A stretch of DNA of 64,000 nucleotides from positions 1 through 64,000 of the forward strand of contig NZ_ATUX01000005.1 of assembly GCF_000420425.1 (NCBI RefSeq). Reading direction: 5' to 3'. The translations under genes were made by a program, and so were the position numbers. This document shows positions 8,029 to 15,756 of the stretch, in pieces. The stretch's first letter is position 1. Each line of letters opens with the position of its first letter. Source of the stretch: Schaalia vaccimaxillae DSM 15804. GTDB lineage: Bacteria; Actinomycetota; Actinomycetes; Actinomycetales; Actinomycetaceae. The notes beneath the pieces were generated by a model. The model did not search any database, was not told the origin of the DNA, and saw only the letters and a list, made by a program, of their open reading frames with translations.

Positions 8029-8889
8029 ATGTTGTGCACAGGCGACGAGATCCTGTCGGTTGCGAACACTCACGGCTTCGCTGTTCCCGCATTTAACATC
8101 TCGAGCTATTCGATGCTACGGGCGGTGGTCGAGACATGCGAGGAGAAACGATCGCCCCACATCATCGCGATCCACCCGGATGAGTTATCGCATATCGGTA
8201 CCGACATGCTTACCTCGATCATCCGGATTGCGCACAAGTCTTCGGTGCCCACCGCGATCCATCTTGATCACGGTGCCTCCTACGAGCAAGTTCTCCTCGC
8301 GATTCAGTCCGGCTTCACTTCAGTAATGATCGACAAATCCTTCGCTCCCTTTGAAGAGAACGTCGTACAGACCTCGCGCGTTGTTCAGGCCGCGCACGCG
8401 GTCGGCGTGTCAGTCGAGGCCGAACTTGGCACGATCGGCGTGTCAGACAAATACGGAGAGACAGGATCGGAGGAAATCCTTTACACCGATCCCGACGACG
8501 CTGAACGATTCATTGATGAGACCGGAGCCGATTCGCTCGCCATCGCCATCGGCACTCGACACGGCCTGTACCCATCCGAAGCTAAACCCGAACTCCGGCT
8601 CGATTTACTCGCCACGATCAAGGAACGCCTCGGGATCCCCTTCGTCCTCCACGGAGGATCGAACAACTCCGACACGGAAATCTCAGGTGCAGTCCATGGG
8701 GGTATCAACAAAATCAACATCTCGTCGGATATCAAAGCCGCCTACTTCCTCAGAATGAGACAGGTCCTGACTGACATCCATCTTCGTGAACCCAACGTCA
8801 TCGAACCTCCCTGTGAAGAGGCGCTGCGCGCATGCGCCGCGCAGAAGATCGACCTCTTCGAATCCGTCGATAAAGCCAGCCTTTACTGA
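8029..8889 (+). CDS. class II fructose/tagatose-bisphosphate-type aldolase
   Basis: 286-aa zinc-dependent aldolase of the FbaA/GatY/KbaY family, splitting a ketose 1,6-bisphosphate into dihydroxyacetone phosphate and an aldehyde. Visible marks: N-terminal AVPAFNISS, the zinc/catalytic AIHLDHG (about 83), VEAELGTIG (about 131), and the phosphate-binding LHGGSN followed by INKINISSD. The family motif HGGSG(I/T) reads HGGSNN here, a small departure. AAAGG lies before the ATG. It sits 34 nt after the transporter genes and 12 nt before a phosphosugar kinase, so the operon encodes uptake, second phosphorylation and cleavage of one sugar. Substrate (fructose-, tagatose- or sulfosugar-type) is not decidable here. 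Confidence 0.92.
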   Translation: MLCTGDEILSVANTHGFAVPAFNISSYSMLRAVVETCEEKRSPHIIAIHPDELSHIGTDMLTSIIRIAHKSSVPTAIHLDHGASYEQVLLAIQSGFTSVMIDKSFAPFEENVVQTSRVVQAAHAVGVSVEAELGTIGVSDKYGETGSEEILYTDPDDAERFIDETGADSLAIAIGTRHGLYPSEAKPELRLDLLATIKERLGIPFVLHGGSNNSDTEISGAVHGGINKINISSDIKAAYFLRMRQVLTDIHLREPNVIEPPCEEALRACAAQKIDLFESVDKASLY

Positions 8890-8901
8890 AAGCGCACAAC
8901 C

Positions 8902-10104
8902 ATGAACAGGGGAAGGATCGTCCTCGGCCTCGGCGGAACAGTCGATCACGAAGTCGTATGGAATCTGACGCAAGTGCAAGCGCTCGCGACCCAGATGGAA
9001 ATCACTATGGACGAGATCGAGGACGATCCGACCCCCGTTGCCACGGACGCCCGAGCCGCCCTCGTCTACCTGTTACAAATGATGCACCGGGGCAGGGGAG
9101 GAGAATGCCATGTCCGCAGCATTGACTCCCTGTCGGAACTTGACCGGCATTTCGACAGTCGCACGACTCTCGGCGGCACATGCGTGCGCGCTGCCGTTGC
9201 AATGGACAGGATCGGCATTGGATCCACTGTCCACCTCGTGTCGATCAACGACGACGTCAGGAACCTTCTCCCAGCCGCAGTCGCGTGGATCTGCAGCGCC
9301 GATCGGGACTCGTGCGAACCGCACGTCATCTTCCAGTTCCCCGCCGACGAAGACGTCAGGATCATCGGTGGAGTTGTGCACAGTTCGCGCCCGAACCGGG
9401 TGATCCTCGTCCACGACACCCCGAACGAACTCATGAGACTCAGCCCCGATCTGGGACCCGCTCTGGCACGTGCAGACGCAGTGATGATCTCTGGATTCAA
9501 CACGATGAAGTCGCCCGATCTCTTGCGGGAACGGCTCGACACCTTGCGACGAATGATTGAGAGCGTCGCCGCTGGGACGCCGATTGTCTACGAGGATGCA
9601 GGCTTCCACGACGAGGCAATGCGCGACATTGTTCTTGACAAGATCTGCGATCTCATCGACATCCACTCTCTCAATGAGGACGAGGCCGCAGCGTATGTGC
9701 AGAGATCGTTCGACCCTAAGGATGGAGCTGAGATTGCTCGTGTCATGGAGGAATTGAAAACCCGTCTGATGGCAAACAAAATCCTCCTCCACACGAGTCA
9801 CTATGCGGCGGTATTCGGAGAAGGAGCGGAGCGTTTTGCCAATGCCGCGGTCACGGGGTGCCTCATGGCATCAACGAGGTATGCGCATGGTGACTCCATG
9901 ACACGCAAAGACTTTGAGGAGATGCGAACTACTCCTCGAGACCCGATTGGGACGCATCTCGCAGAAGATCCGGATATCGTTCGACATGGAATCCACATTG
10001 TGCCCTCGTACGACGTTTACGCCCCGTCACCGACAACGATCGGACTCGGAGATTCGTTTATCGGCGGTCTCATGGCTGCCCTTGGAAGTGCTGAAGAACT
10101 GTAA
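8902..10104 (+). CDS. ADP-dependent phosphofructokinase/glucokinase family protein
   Basis: 400 aa, ribokinase fold. The pattern fits the ADP-dependent PFK/GK family (PF04587): GLGGTVDHEV at the start, GGTCVRAAVAMDRIG (sugar-site strand), IHSLNEDEAAA (family SLNEDE), LLHTSHYAAVFG, and the catalytic TIGLGDSFIGG near the C terminus (GxGD, Asp as base). These kinases use ADP in archaea; nucleotide choice of bacterial members varies. Directly follows the aldolase gene, so the likely reaction is phosphorylation of a hexose or hexose phosphate to feed it. This family is uncommon in actinobacteria. Family assignment is from motif memory and is fairly strong; donor and substrate are unknown. Confidence 0.8.
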   Translation: MNRGRIVLGLGGTVDHEVVWNLTQVQALATQMEITMDEIEDDPTPVATDARAALVYLLQMMHRGRGGECHVRSIDSLSELDRHFDSRTTLGGTCVRAAVAMDRIGIGSTVHLVSINDDVRNLLPAAVAWICSADRDSCEPHVIFQFPADEDVRIIGGVVHSSRPNRVILVHDTPNELMRLSPDLGPALARADAVMISGFNTMKSPDLLRERLDTLRRMIESVAAGTPIVYEDAGFHDEAMRDIVLDKICDLIDIHSLNEDEAAAYVQRSFDPKDGAEIARVMEELKTRLMANKILLHTSHYAAVFGEGAERFANAAVTGCLMASTRYAHGDSMTRKDFEEMRTTPRDPIGTHLAEDPDIVRHGIHIVPSYDVYAPSPTTIGLGDSFIGGLMAALGSAEEL

Positions 10105-10252
10105 GCCTCAGCAAAGCCGTGAAACAGACGCTCGATACCTACTAAAACCGCCGTCGGTCAGAAAGCCTTAGACCATACCTGTGCTCACCACAGCCCATCC
10201 ACAGGAACACCTGGCGAAATGAGATCAACAACCGCCAGCAAGGAGCACAGCT

Positions 10253-10879
10253 TTGACCGCAAACACTTTGATCATGATCGGGATCGACCTAGTCGCCATG
10301 ATCGCCCTGATCTTCGGACTCTACTTCCCTCGCCACCGCCGCGCAGACCTCGTCGCAGCATTCATGGGAGTCAACATTGGCGTCCTAGCCGTCGCCATGA
10401 TCTTGGCAAACTCCACCGTCTCCGCAGGCCTGGGACTGGGCCTCTTCGGTGTCCTCTCGATTATCCGCTTGCGCTCCGACGAAATCACCCAGCATGAAAT
10501 CGCCTACTACTTCGCCTCCCTGTCCATCGGCCTCCTGCTTGGGATGTCCACCGCTCCATCGGTGCTCATCGTCAGCCTCGTGGCGCTGATCCTGGTAGTC
10601 CTCGCCGTTGGCGATTCCAAGCGCATCTTTGGTTCCTTCCAGAACCAACAGATCCAACTCGACCGCGCGATCGTTGACTCCGATGAACTCGTCGCTGCTC
10701 TCGAACAACAATTGGGCGTCCGAGTACTGGGCACCCGCGTCATCCGCGTGGACCTTGTCAACGACCTGACTTTGGTGGATGTGCGCTTGCGTACCGATGC
10801 CGCACCACACACTGGAACCCAACCAGCACATGCCCACGTGACCGACTTGCCATCGCGGCGAACCGTACGAGTCGGATGA
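10253..10879 (+). CDS. DUF4956 membrane protein
   Basis: 208 aa with four likely membrane helices in the first 125 residues (TLIMIGIDLVAMIALIFGLYF; AAFMGVNIGVLAVAMIL; GLGLGLFGVLSIIRLRSDEI; YYFASLSIGLLLGM) and a cytoplasmic C-terminal domain (VRVLGTRVIRVDLVNDLTLVDVRL). The FGVLSIIRLRSDEI stretch is the hallmark of DUF4956, a family related to MgtC-type proteins. TTG start at 10253 after AAGGAG. Followed closely by a VTC-domain gene and a Cthe_2159-type lipoprotein; these three recur together in many bacteria, suggesting a shared role at the cell surface. Biochemical activity unknown. Confidence 0.85.
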   Translation: MTANTLIMIGIDLVAMIALIFGLYFPRHRRADLVAAFMGVNIGVLAVAMILANSTVSAGLGLGLFGVLSIIRLRSDEITQHEIAYYFASLSIGLLLGMSTAPSVLIVSLVALILVVLAVGDSKRIFGSFQNQQIQLDRAIVDSDELVAALEQQLGVRVLGTRVIRVDLVNDLTLVDVRLRTDAAPHTGTQPAHAHVTDLPSRRTVRVG

Positions 10880-10949
10880 CAAGGACTTGGTTGAAAACCA
10901 TACGACCAACCGGCGGAGACCGCATCGACCACGAATGGATGGAAAGACA

Positions 10950-11807
10950 ATGACAGCAGCGATGCAGGAAACAATGGACACACGTTTCATGGTCCAAGCC
11001 CTGGTCCCCGCAAACATGGCCTCCATTAGCTTGGAAGAGCTCAACGCTCAGGCACGGATGCTCACCCGCGTCGACCGCAAATACACCCTCCGCGTTGACG
11101 AAGTGCCCGCGATCCTGTCCGAACTAGACGTTGACACTCGCGTCCTCGAAATCAACGGCATCCGCGCCCAAGCGTATGAATCAACCTACTTCGACACGCG
11201 CAACCTCGACGCTTTCATGATGACGGCCCGCCCGCGCCGCCGCCGCTTCAAAGTGCGCACCCGCACCTACGTCGATTCAGACCTGGCTTTTCTGGAAGTG
11301 AAGACCCGTGCAGGCCGCGGCTTCACCGTCAAAGAACGTGCGCAGTACGGCGTCGAGGACGCGGCCGCGGGCCGGCTGACCGCTCGGGGGCGCCGGTGGG
11401 TATCCGGCATTCTTGGCTCCATTGGGTACGAGGACGCCGTTGCCGCAGAACTGAACCCCGTTCTGCGGGGTACTTACACCAGGCTGACCCTGGCGATGCC
11501 GTGCGGGCAGGGGCGAGCCACCCTCGATTCGGCTCTGACCTGGACTGACCTGCGTGGAACAGGTCAAGCGCCGTACGCGGCTGGAACAGGGAGCCCAAGC
11601 GGCCGGAGCATCCAAGCCCCCAACCTGGTGGTTGTTGAAACAAAGTCTGGGTCCTCGCCCTCGCAACTTGACCACCTACTGTGGGCTGCAGGACACCGGC
11701 CGACACGGATCTCCAAGTATGCGACCGGGCTGGCTGCGTTGGATCCCCAACTACCGACCAACCGGTGGCACCGCACCCTGGGCAGGCATTTTACCGACCT
11801 GTGCTGA
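10950..11807 (+). CDS. VTC-domain polyphosphate-polymerase-like protein
   Basis: 285 aa, a triphosphate-tunnel fold protein of the VTC family (PF09359). Marks: VDRKYTLRVDEV at the N terminus, the basic strand RRRRFKVRTRTYVDSDLAFLEVKTR, MSxxxNPVLRGTY-like segment AELNPVLRGTYTRLT, and the C-terminal VVVETKSG and RISKYATGL, which give the Arg/Lys/Glu tunnel residues. VTC homologues in eukaryotes make polyphosphate from ATP; bacterial ones next to DUF4956 are usually annotated by similarity only. The frame is open from 10887; the ATG at 10950 has GGAAAG upstream. Sits 70 nt after DUF4956. Confidence 0.85.
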   Translation: MTAAMQETMDTRFMVQALVPANMASISLEELNAQARMLTRVDRKYTLRVDEVPAILSELDVDTRVLEINGIRAQAYESTYFDTRNLDAFMMTARPRRRRFKVRTRTYVDSDLAFLEVKTRAGRGFTVKERAQYGVEDAAAGRLTARGRRWVSGILGSIGYEDAVAAELNPVLRGTYTRLTLAMPCGQGRATLDSALTWTDLRGTGQAPYAAGTGSPSGRSIQAPNLVVVETKSGSSPSQLDHLLWAAGHRPTRISKYATGLAALDPQLPTNRWHRTLGRHFTDLC

Positions 11808-11906
11808 AGGAAATCCGGGCAGTCGCCCCGCACACCAACCACGGTAAAGACACCGAAAAAACACCGATAGAGCACCACATCTACTGACTTACGAAAAGGA
11901 CTGACC

Positions 11907-13769
11907 ATGACGAACCCTCTGAAAAAATTCACCAAACGCACCGCTCTTAAAGTCGGCTCCCTAGCCGCAGTTGCAGCCCTAGCGCTCAGTGCCTGCACCG
12001 GCACCAACGCTGCCTCCGTAGCCACCAGCGGCACAACCGCCACAGCCTCTACAACTTCGGCAAGGACTGCGCAATCCACGGCCGAAGCGGGAAGTAACGG
12101 CGACACCACCGCTCCTCCCACATCCGCCGACGCTCTAGCCAATAACGCCGAAGCCTCCTACGTGGCCGATGACGAATGGTCCGCCGAGGACGCTCAGGCC
12201 ATCACCCTAACCGGAGACTCGGCCTCCACCGACGCCACAACCGTCACCGTTGATGGCTCCACCGTGACCATTACCGAAGCGGGCGTCTACAAGATTTCTG
12301 GAAAACTGGAAGGCCAGATCATCGTTGCTGCTGCCAAGGATGCAACAGTTGTCATCATTCTGGAAGATGCCACCATTACGAACTCAGGCGGATCGGCGAT
12401 CTACGTGCAGGCCGCCGACAATGTCGTCCTGTCATTGACTGGGACCTCCACAGTGTCAGACGCGTCCTCATATGACGAGTCTATCGATGACAATGCCGCC
12501 ATCTACGTCGATTGCGACCTGACAATCACCGGTGACGGTGAACTCATCGTCACCGGTAACGGCAATGACGGCATCACTTCGAAAGACGACCTGTACATCC
12601 TATCCGGCAAAATTAACGTAACTGCGGCTGATGACGGGCTGCGCGGCAAGGACTCGCTGACCATTGCCGGAGGTACCATCAATGTCGATTCAGGTGGCGA
12701 CGGTCTCAAAGCCGACCAGGACAGTGACGACACCAAGGGATATGTGGCTGTCATGGGCGGAACCGTCACCATCGTTTCTGACGGCGATGGGATCGCGGCT
12801 TACACCGATGCGGTGCTAACCGGCGGAACAGTAGACATCGAAGCTGGCGGCGGAGCCTCAGCTGGAAAGAACGACGAGACTTCGACCAAGGGCATTAAAG
12901 CCGGAACCTACCTGATCGTTGACGGCGCGACCATCGATATTGACTCCGGTGATGATGGCCTGCACTCGGACGGAGCCCTGAGACTGACCTCTGGCACCAT
13001 CACGATTGCGTCTGGTGATGACGGTATCCACGCGGAAGTTGCCGCTGTGCTCGATGGTGCTGATGCCACAGTTTCGCAATCCGTAGAAGGGCTGGAGGCC
13101 GGGCTGATCACCGTGGCTGCGGGCGACATCGACCTGACTGCCTCTGATGATGGCGTCAATGCTTCTGGCTCAATCACCGTTGAGGACGGCCTCGCAGCCA
13201 CAACAGAGACCTCAGATGCTGCTGATACAGCTGAAGGACGAGGCGGCATGGGCGCAATGGGCGGCGGTGAACAGGATACCGGTGAACAACTGACAATCAC
13301 CGGAGGAACCCTGACCGTTAACGCCGGTGGTGACGGCCTGGACTCCAACGGATCCATCACCATAACGGGTGGAACCACCACTGTCTACGGACCCGAGTCG
13401 GGAGCCAACGGTTCGCTGGACTACATGGGCACTGGGACGATCACCGGCGGAACGCTGCTTGCGGTTGGCACCAACGGGATGGTCCAGACACTGTCATCCA
13501 CAGATGGACAGGGGTGGGTGAGTGCAACGATTTCCGGTTCGGTAGGTTCGACCGTGACGATCACAGATTCGAGCGGTAACGAGATCGCTTCCTATACGTC
13601 GGCGAAGTCCTTCGGTTCGGTGATTTTCTCTACCGAAGGGATGACGACCGGCGAAACCTACACGGTCACTGTGGATGGGAATTCTGTTGAGGTGACGGCC
13701 GGTGAATCTGCCGGCGGTGGCATGGGTGGCGGTATGGGACCCGGAGGCGGCCAGGCTCCCCGAGGCTAG
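11907..13769 (+). CDS. Cthe_2159-type carbohydrate-binding beta-helix lipoprotein
   Basis: 620 aa. Signal peptide ends in the lipobox LSAC, so the protein is a membrane-anchored lipoprotein. After a Thr/Ser/Ala-rich linker (about 30-85), residues 90-560 consist of short parallel-beta-helix rungs with the recurring GGDGLKAD, GDDGLHSDGAL, GDDGIHAE, GGDGLDSNGS pattern that marks the PF14262 domain, first described as a cellulose/acidic-sugar-binding protein. The C terminus is very rich in Gly/Met (GGGMGGGMGPGGGQAPRG). Acidic, probably calcium-binding loops. Third gene of the DUF4956-VTC group, 99 nt after the VTC gene. A CotH kinase often accompanies this set but is not present here. The last codons lie in a 33-bp tandem repeat. 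Confidence 0.85.
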   Translation: MTNPLKKFTKRTALKVGSLAAVAALALSACTGTNAASVATSGTTATASTTSARTAQSTAEAGSNGDTTAPPTSADALANNAEASYVADDEWSAEDAQAITLTGDSASTDATTVTVDGSTVTITEAGVYKISGKLEGQIIVAAAKDATVVIILEDATITNSGGSAIYVQAADNVVLSLTGTSTVSDASSYDESIDDNAAIYVDCDLTITGDGELIVTGNGNDGITSKDDLYILSGKINVTAADDGLRGKDSLTIAGGTINVDSGGDGLKADQDSDDTKGYVAVMGGTVTIVSDGDGIAAYTDAVLTGGTVDIEAGGGASAGKNDETSTKGIKAGTYLIVDGATIDIDSGDDGLHSDGALRLTSGTITIASGDDGIHAEVAAVLDGADATVSQSVEGLEAGLITVAAGDIDLTASDDGVNASGSITVEDGLAATTETSDAADTAEGRGGMGAMGGGEQDTGEQLTITGGTLTVNAGGDGLDSNGSITITGGTTTVYGPESGANGSLDYMGTGTITGGTLLAVGTNGMVQTLSSTDGQGWVSATISGSVGSTVTITDSSGNEIASYTSAKSFGSVIFSTEGMTTGETYTVTVDGNSVEVTAGESAGGGMGGGMGPGGGQAPRG

Positions 13770-13809
13770 GTTCTTCGAGGCGGCCAAGCTTCCCGAGGCT
13801 AGGTTCCCG
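13744..13809 (+). repeat. 33-bp tandem duplication across a stop codon
   Basis: Two copies (13744-13776, 13777-13809) starting GAGGCGGCCA and containing CCCGAGGCTAGG. Because 33 is a multiple of three and the copies include the stop TAG, the second copy repeats the last codons and stop of the lipoprotein gene just outside the frame. Four mismatches or fewer by eye. Confidence 0.75.
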
Positions 13810-14085
13810 GATACTCATGTTCTGGCGGTGACTTTCTCGAACTGATCTCGGCGGCAAGAAATCGAAAGAACCTATATTGGCAAGTCGCCATTGAGAAGTC
13901 TCCCGGGTTGCTGAGTCAACTTGGGGGACGATCTCGCGCGTAAAAGAGCAGGGAACGCATAGCGCAGGGTACAGGGATGAAATGTTCCACGCGGTTAGCT
14001 TGAAGAATCCCGTACGCTGAACACGTCTCCAACTTTTTCATCAGGTGCTCACCGTTTTATGCACCTGGCTAGAAAGGACCCCACC
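13810..14085. other. gene-free stretch before the RidA-like gene
   Basis: No gene or clear terminator seen. The last 60 bp, AT-richer, should hold the promoter and ribosome site (AGAAAGGA) of the RidA-like gene at 14086. Confidence 0.5.
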
Positions 14086-14550
14086 ATGACATTGCCTTCA
14101 GAAAAGCTTGCAGAGCTTGGCCTTTCGTTGCCTCCGGTTGCGACTCCAGTCGCCGCGTATGTTCCTGCAGTTGAGGATCGTGGAGTCATCCGCACCTCCG
14201 GACAAATCCCAGTGGTTGACGGCGAGCCTGTCTGCAATGGCGCGGTCGGCGAAGATGGCGCTGATCCTGAAGACGCCAAGGACGCTGCACGTGTTTGTGC
14301 CCTCAACGCACTGGCGGCTGCGGCTGCGCTCGCGGGTGGAGTCGACCGTCTCGCGGGTGTCGTCAAGGTGACGGGTTTTGTTGCTTCCTTGCCGGACTTC
14401 TATGGCCAGGCTGGTGTCATCAATGGGGCGTCCGAGCTCTTTGGTGAAATTTTTGGAAGCGCACACGCGCGTTCGGCTGTTGGGGTTGCCGCCTTGCCTC
14501 TCAATGTGTCTGTTGAGGTAGAAGCGGAGTTTGCTCTGCGCGAGGACTGA
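14086..14550 (+). CDS. RidA/YjgF-like protein (long type)
   Basis: 154 aa. Belongs to the RidA (YjgF/YER057c/UK114) superfamily, small trimeric proteins with enamine/imine deaminase or related activity. The stretch RTSGQIPVVDGE, AARVCALNALAAAAALAGGVDRLAGVVKVTGFVAS and the C-terminal SAVGVAALPLNVSVEVEAEFAL match the long (about 150 aa) subgroup. The canonical RidA arginine (R105 in E. coli, in IEIEA-type context) is replaced around ARSAVGV; true deaminase activity is thus unsure. The start at 14086 has AGAAAGGA upstream. Stands alone. Confidence 0.88.
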   Translation: MTLPSEKLAELGLSLPPVATPVAAYVPAVEDRGVIRTSGQIPVVDGEPVCNGAVGEDGADPEDAKDAARVCALNALAAAAALAGGVDRLAGVVKVTGFVASLPDFYGQAGVINGASELFGEIFGSAHARSAVGVAALPLNVSVEVEAEFALRED

Positions 14551-14774
14551 AAACCGCCTGGTCGTTTGGGGCGGCGGTAAATGGAGTGGAGGCCGCTCGC
14601 TTGGGGAACTAACTTGAGTCCGAATGTGGTTTGCCCAGTTGAGAGTGCTAATCGACGCAGGCTCCAGCTAGGCGTCGGCATACCTTGGAGGGGCCCTTCT
14701 GGTCGGCGTTACATGGGGAATGTGGTCACGTCGGGGTATGAGCTCACGTCGGAGGCATGTGGCTTATTCGATTC
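14551..14774. other. gene-free stretch after the RidA-like gene
   Basis: Begins with ACCGCC...GGCGGT, a GC-rich dyad with no T run that may act as a weak terminator. No convincing ORF in either strand. Confidence 0.4.
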
Positions 14775-14900
14775 ACCCGCAAAATTAGACACAGTCGTTC
14801 CCAGCGACTGTCTGCGCCTAGATATGAATCGTTGGAATTTCAACGTTTCATGTGAATGGTGCTTCCAACCCGACCGACGACTGTGTCTGTTTTTGCGGGT
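14775..14900. repeat. 126-nt imperfect palindrome
   Basis: Outer arms of 23 nt (14775-14797 and 14878-14900) pair at 21 of 23 positions (ACCCGCAAAA... with ...TTTTTGCGGGT). A central dyad at 14824-14851 (ATGAATCGTTGGAA / TTTCAACGTTTCAT) has the same axis, 14837.5, so the whole block can fold as one long hairpin with an open middle part. It lies in the 461-bp gap between the RidA-like and DUF2249 genes and looks less GC-rich than its neighbours. It may be a MITE-like palindromic element, a structured small RNA or a bidirectional terminator; no ORF lies within. Confidence 0.7.
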
Positions 14901-14941
14901 TAGATCCTTAAGTTGAAGGTATTTCACTGTGACGACGTGGC

Positions 14942-14975
14942 TAGGCGCGCCTAAACTGGGTACCCCAGCGGGGTA
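14942..14975 (+). promoter_or_regulatory. palindromes upstream of the DUF2249 gene, CsoR-like operator
   Basis: Two dyads in a row: TAGGCGCGCCTA (14942-14953, perfect) and TACCCC-AGC-GGGGTA (14961-14975). The second resembles the C/G-run operators of CsoR-family repressors, including the perfect one at 38785-38802 in this window. It lies 36 bp before the start of a CxC/His-rich protein gene, so copper- or persulfide-responsive control is plausible. Not proven. Confidence 0.45.
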
Positions 14976-15011
14976 TCCCGCGTCTCAACACTTCTACACG
15001 AAGGACCCATC

Positions 15012-15647
15012 ATGGTTGACACTCTGCCCGAGGCCGCTCCCGGCGGCGAACACCAGACTTTCAAGCTTGTAGACGCGCGCACGGGTAGTGAGGACGTCAA
15101 ACCTCAGGGTGGCTGCGGATGCGGCGGCTACGGGGATGGACGCGGACACGGAGGTAGTGGTTGTGGCTGTGGAGGACATGGCGGAGGTCGCGATCATGGA
15201 GACAGCCAAGGACATGCTGGTGGCCACGGGGCAGGCCAAGCCGGAGGCTGCGGATGCGGCGGTCACGGAGGCGGACACGGTGCTTCGCAGGTCCAGGCAG
15301 ATCAGAGTGCGGTTGCCGATGCTTCAAAGTCAACGGTTGGAGGTTGCGGTTGTGGCGGGCATGGACGCGGTTATGGTGTAGAACAGTCTCGAAGTGGAGT
15401 AGCAGGCGTTCAACACCAGCCCGGAGCTGACGAGCTCGTTATCCACTCCATCCCCCGCGTTGTTCGCCACGCAGTTCTTTTCGCCGCCGTCGATAAACTG
15501 CCGGTGGGCGAGAACCTCCAGATTTGTGCACCCCACCAGCCTGAACCACTGTTTGCCCGCCTCCAGAACTCGCAGTTCCACTACCGCGTTGAGACCATTG
15601 AAGCTGGCCCCGTGGATTGGCGTTACCGTATCACTCGTCTGAGCTAA
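15012..15647 (+). CDS. DUF2249 protein with Cys/Gly/His metal-binding-like repeats
   Basis: 211 aa in two parts. Residues 1-125 are low-complexity with four CGCGG(H/Y)G motifs at 35-41, 51-57, 80-86 and 112-118, with many His and Asp between (GGRDHGDSQGHAGGHG). Eight of the Cys are in four CxC pairs, a pattern suited to soft metal or cluster binding. Residues 140-211 are a DUF2249 domain (IPRVVRHAVLFAAVDKLPVGENL, PHQPEPLFARLQ, DWRYRITR), a fold often met beside nitric-oxide or denitrification proteins. No signal peptide, so cytoplasmic. A GAAGGA ribosome site precedes the ATG. A CsoR-like palindrome lies upstream. Function unknown; metal storage or chaperoning is inference. Confidence 0.85.
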   Translation: MVDTLPEAAPGGEHQTFKLVDARTGSEDVKPQGGCGCGGYGDGRGHGGSGCGCGGHGGGRDHGDSQGHAGGHGAGQAGGCGCGGHGGGHGASQVQADQSAVADASKSTVGGCGCGGHGRGYGVEQSRSGVAGVQHQPGADELVIHSIPRVVRHAVLFAAVDKLPVGENLQICAPHQPEPLFARLQNSQFHYRVETIEAGPVDWRYRITRLS

Positions 15648-15656
15648 CTGACTTCT

Positions 15657-15741
15657 CCGCCGAGAGCAGACTTTATGGTCAAAAATCTGCCAAAAATGGG
15701 CGAAAAACGACCATAAGGTCTGCTCTCGGCGGGGGGGGGGG
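15657..15741. terminator. bidirectional terminator-like inverted repeat with G tract
   Basis: 24-nt arms (15657-15680, 15709-15732) with one mismatch flank a 28-nt loop that is A-rich and contains a smaller stem. It lies exactly between the converging DUF2249 and pntB genes, so it probably ends both transcripts. It is followed by 11 consecutive G (15731-15741), then G7 a little later, a homopolymer prone to length change. Confidence 0.75.
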
Positions 15742-15756
15742 AAGAGAGTGGGGGGG

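Noticed and set aside
12503-13787. Long minus-strand frames opposite the beta-helix lipoprotein gene
   Set aside because: They reflect the repeated, GC-rich codons of the plus-strand gene and have no coherent protein pattern.
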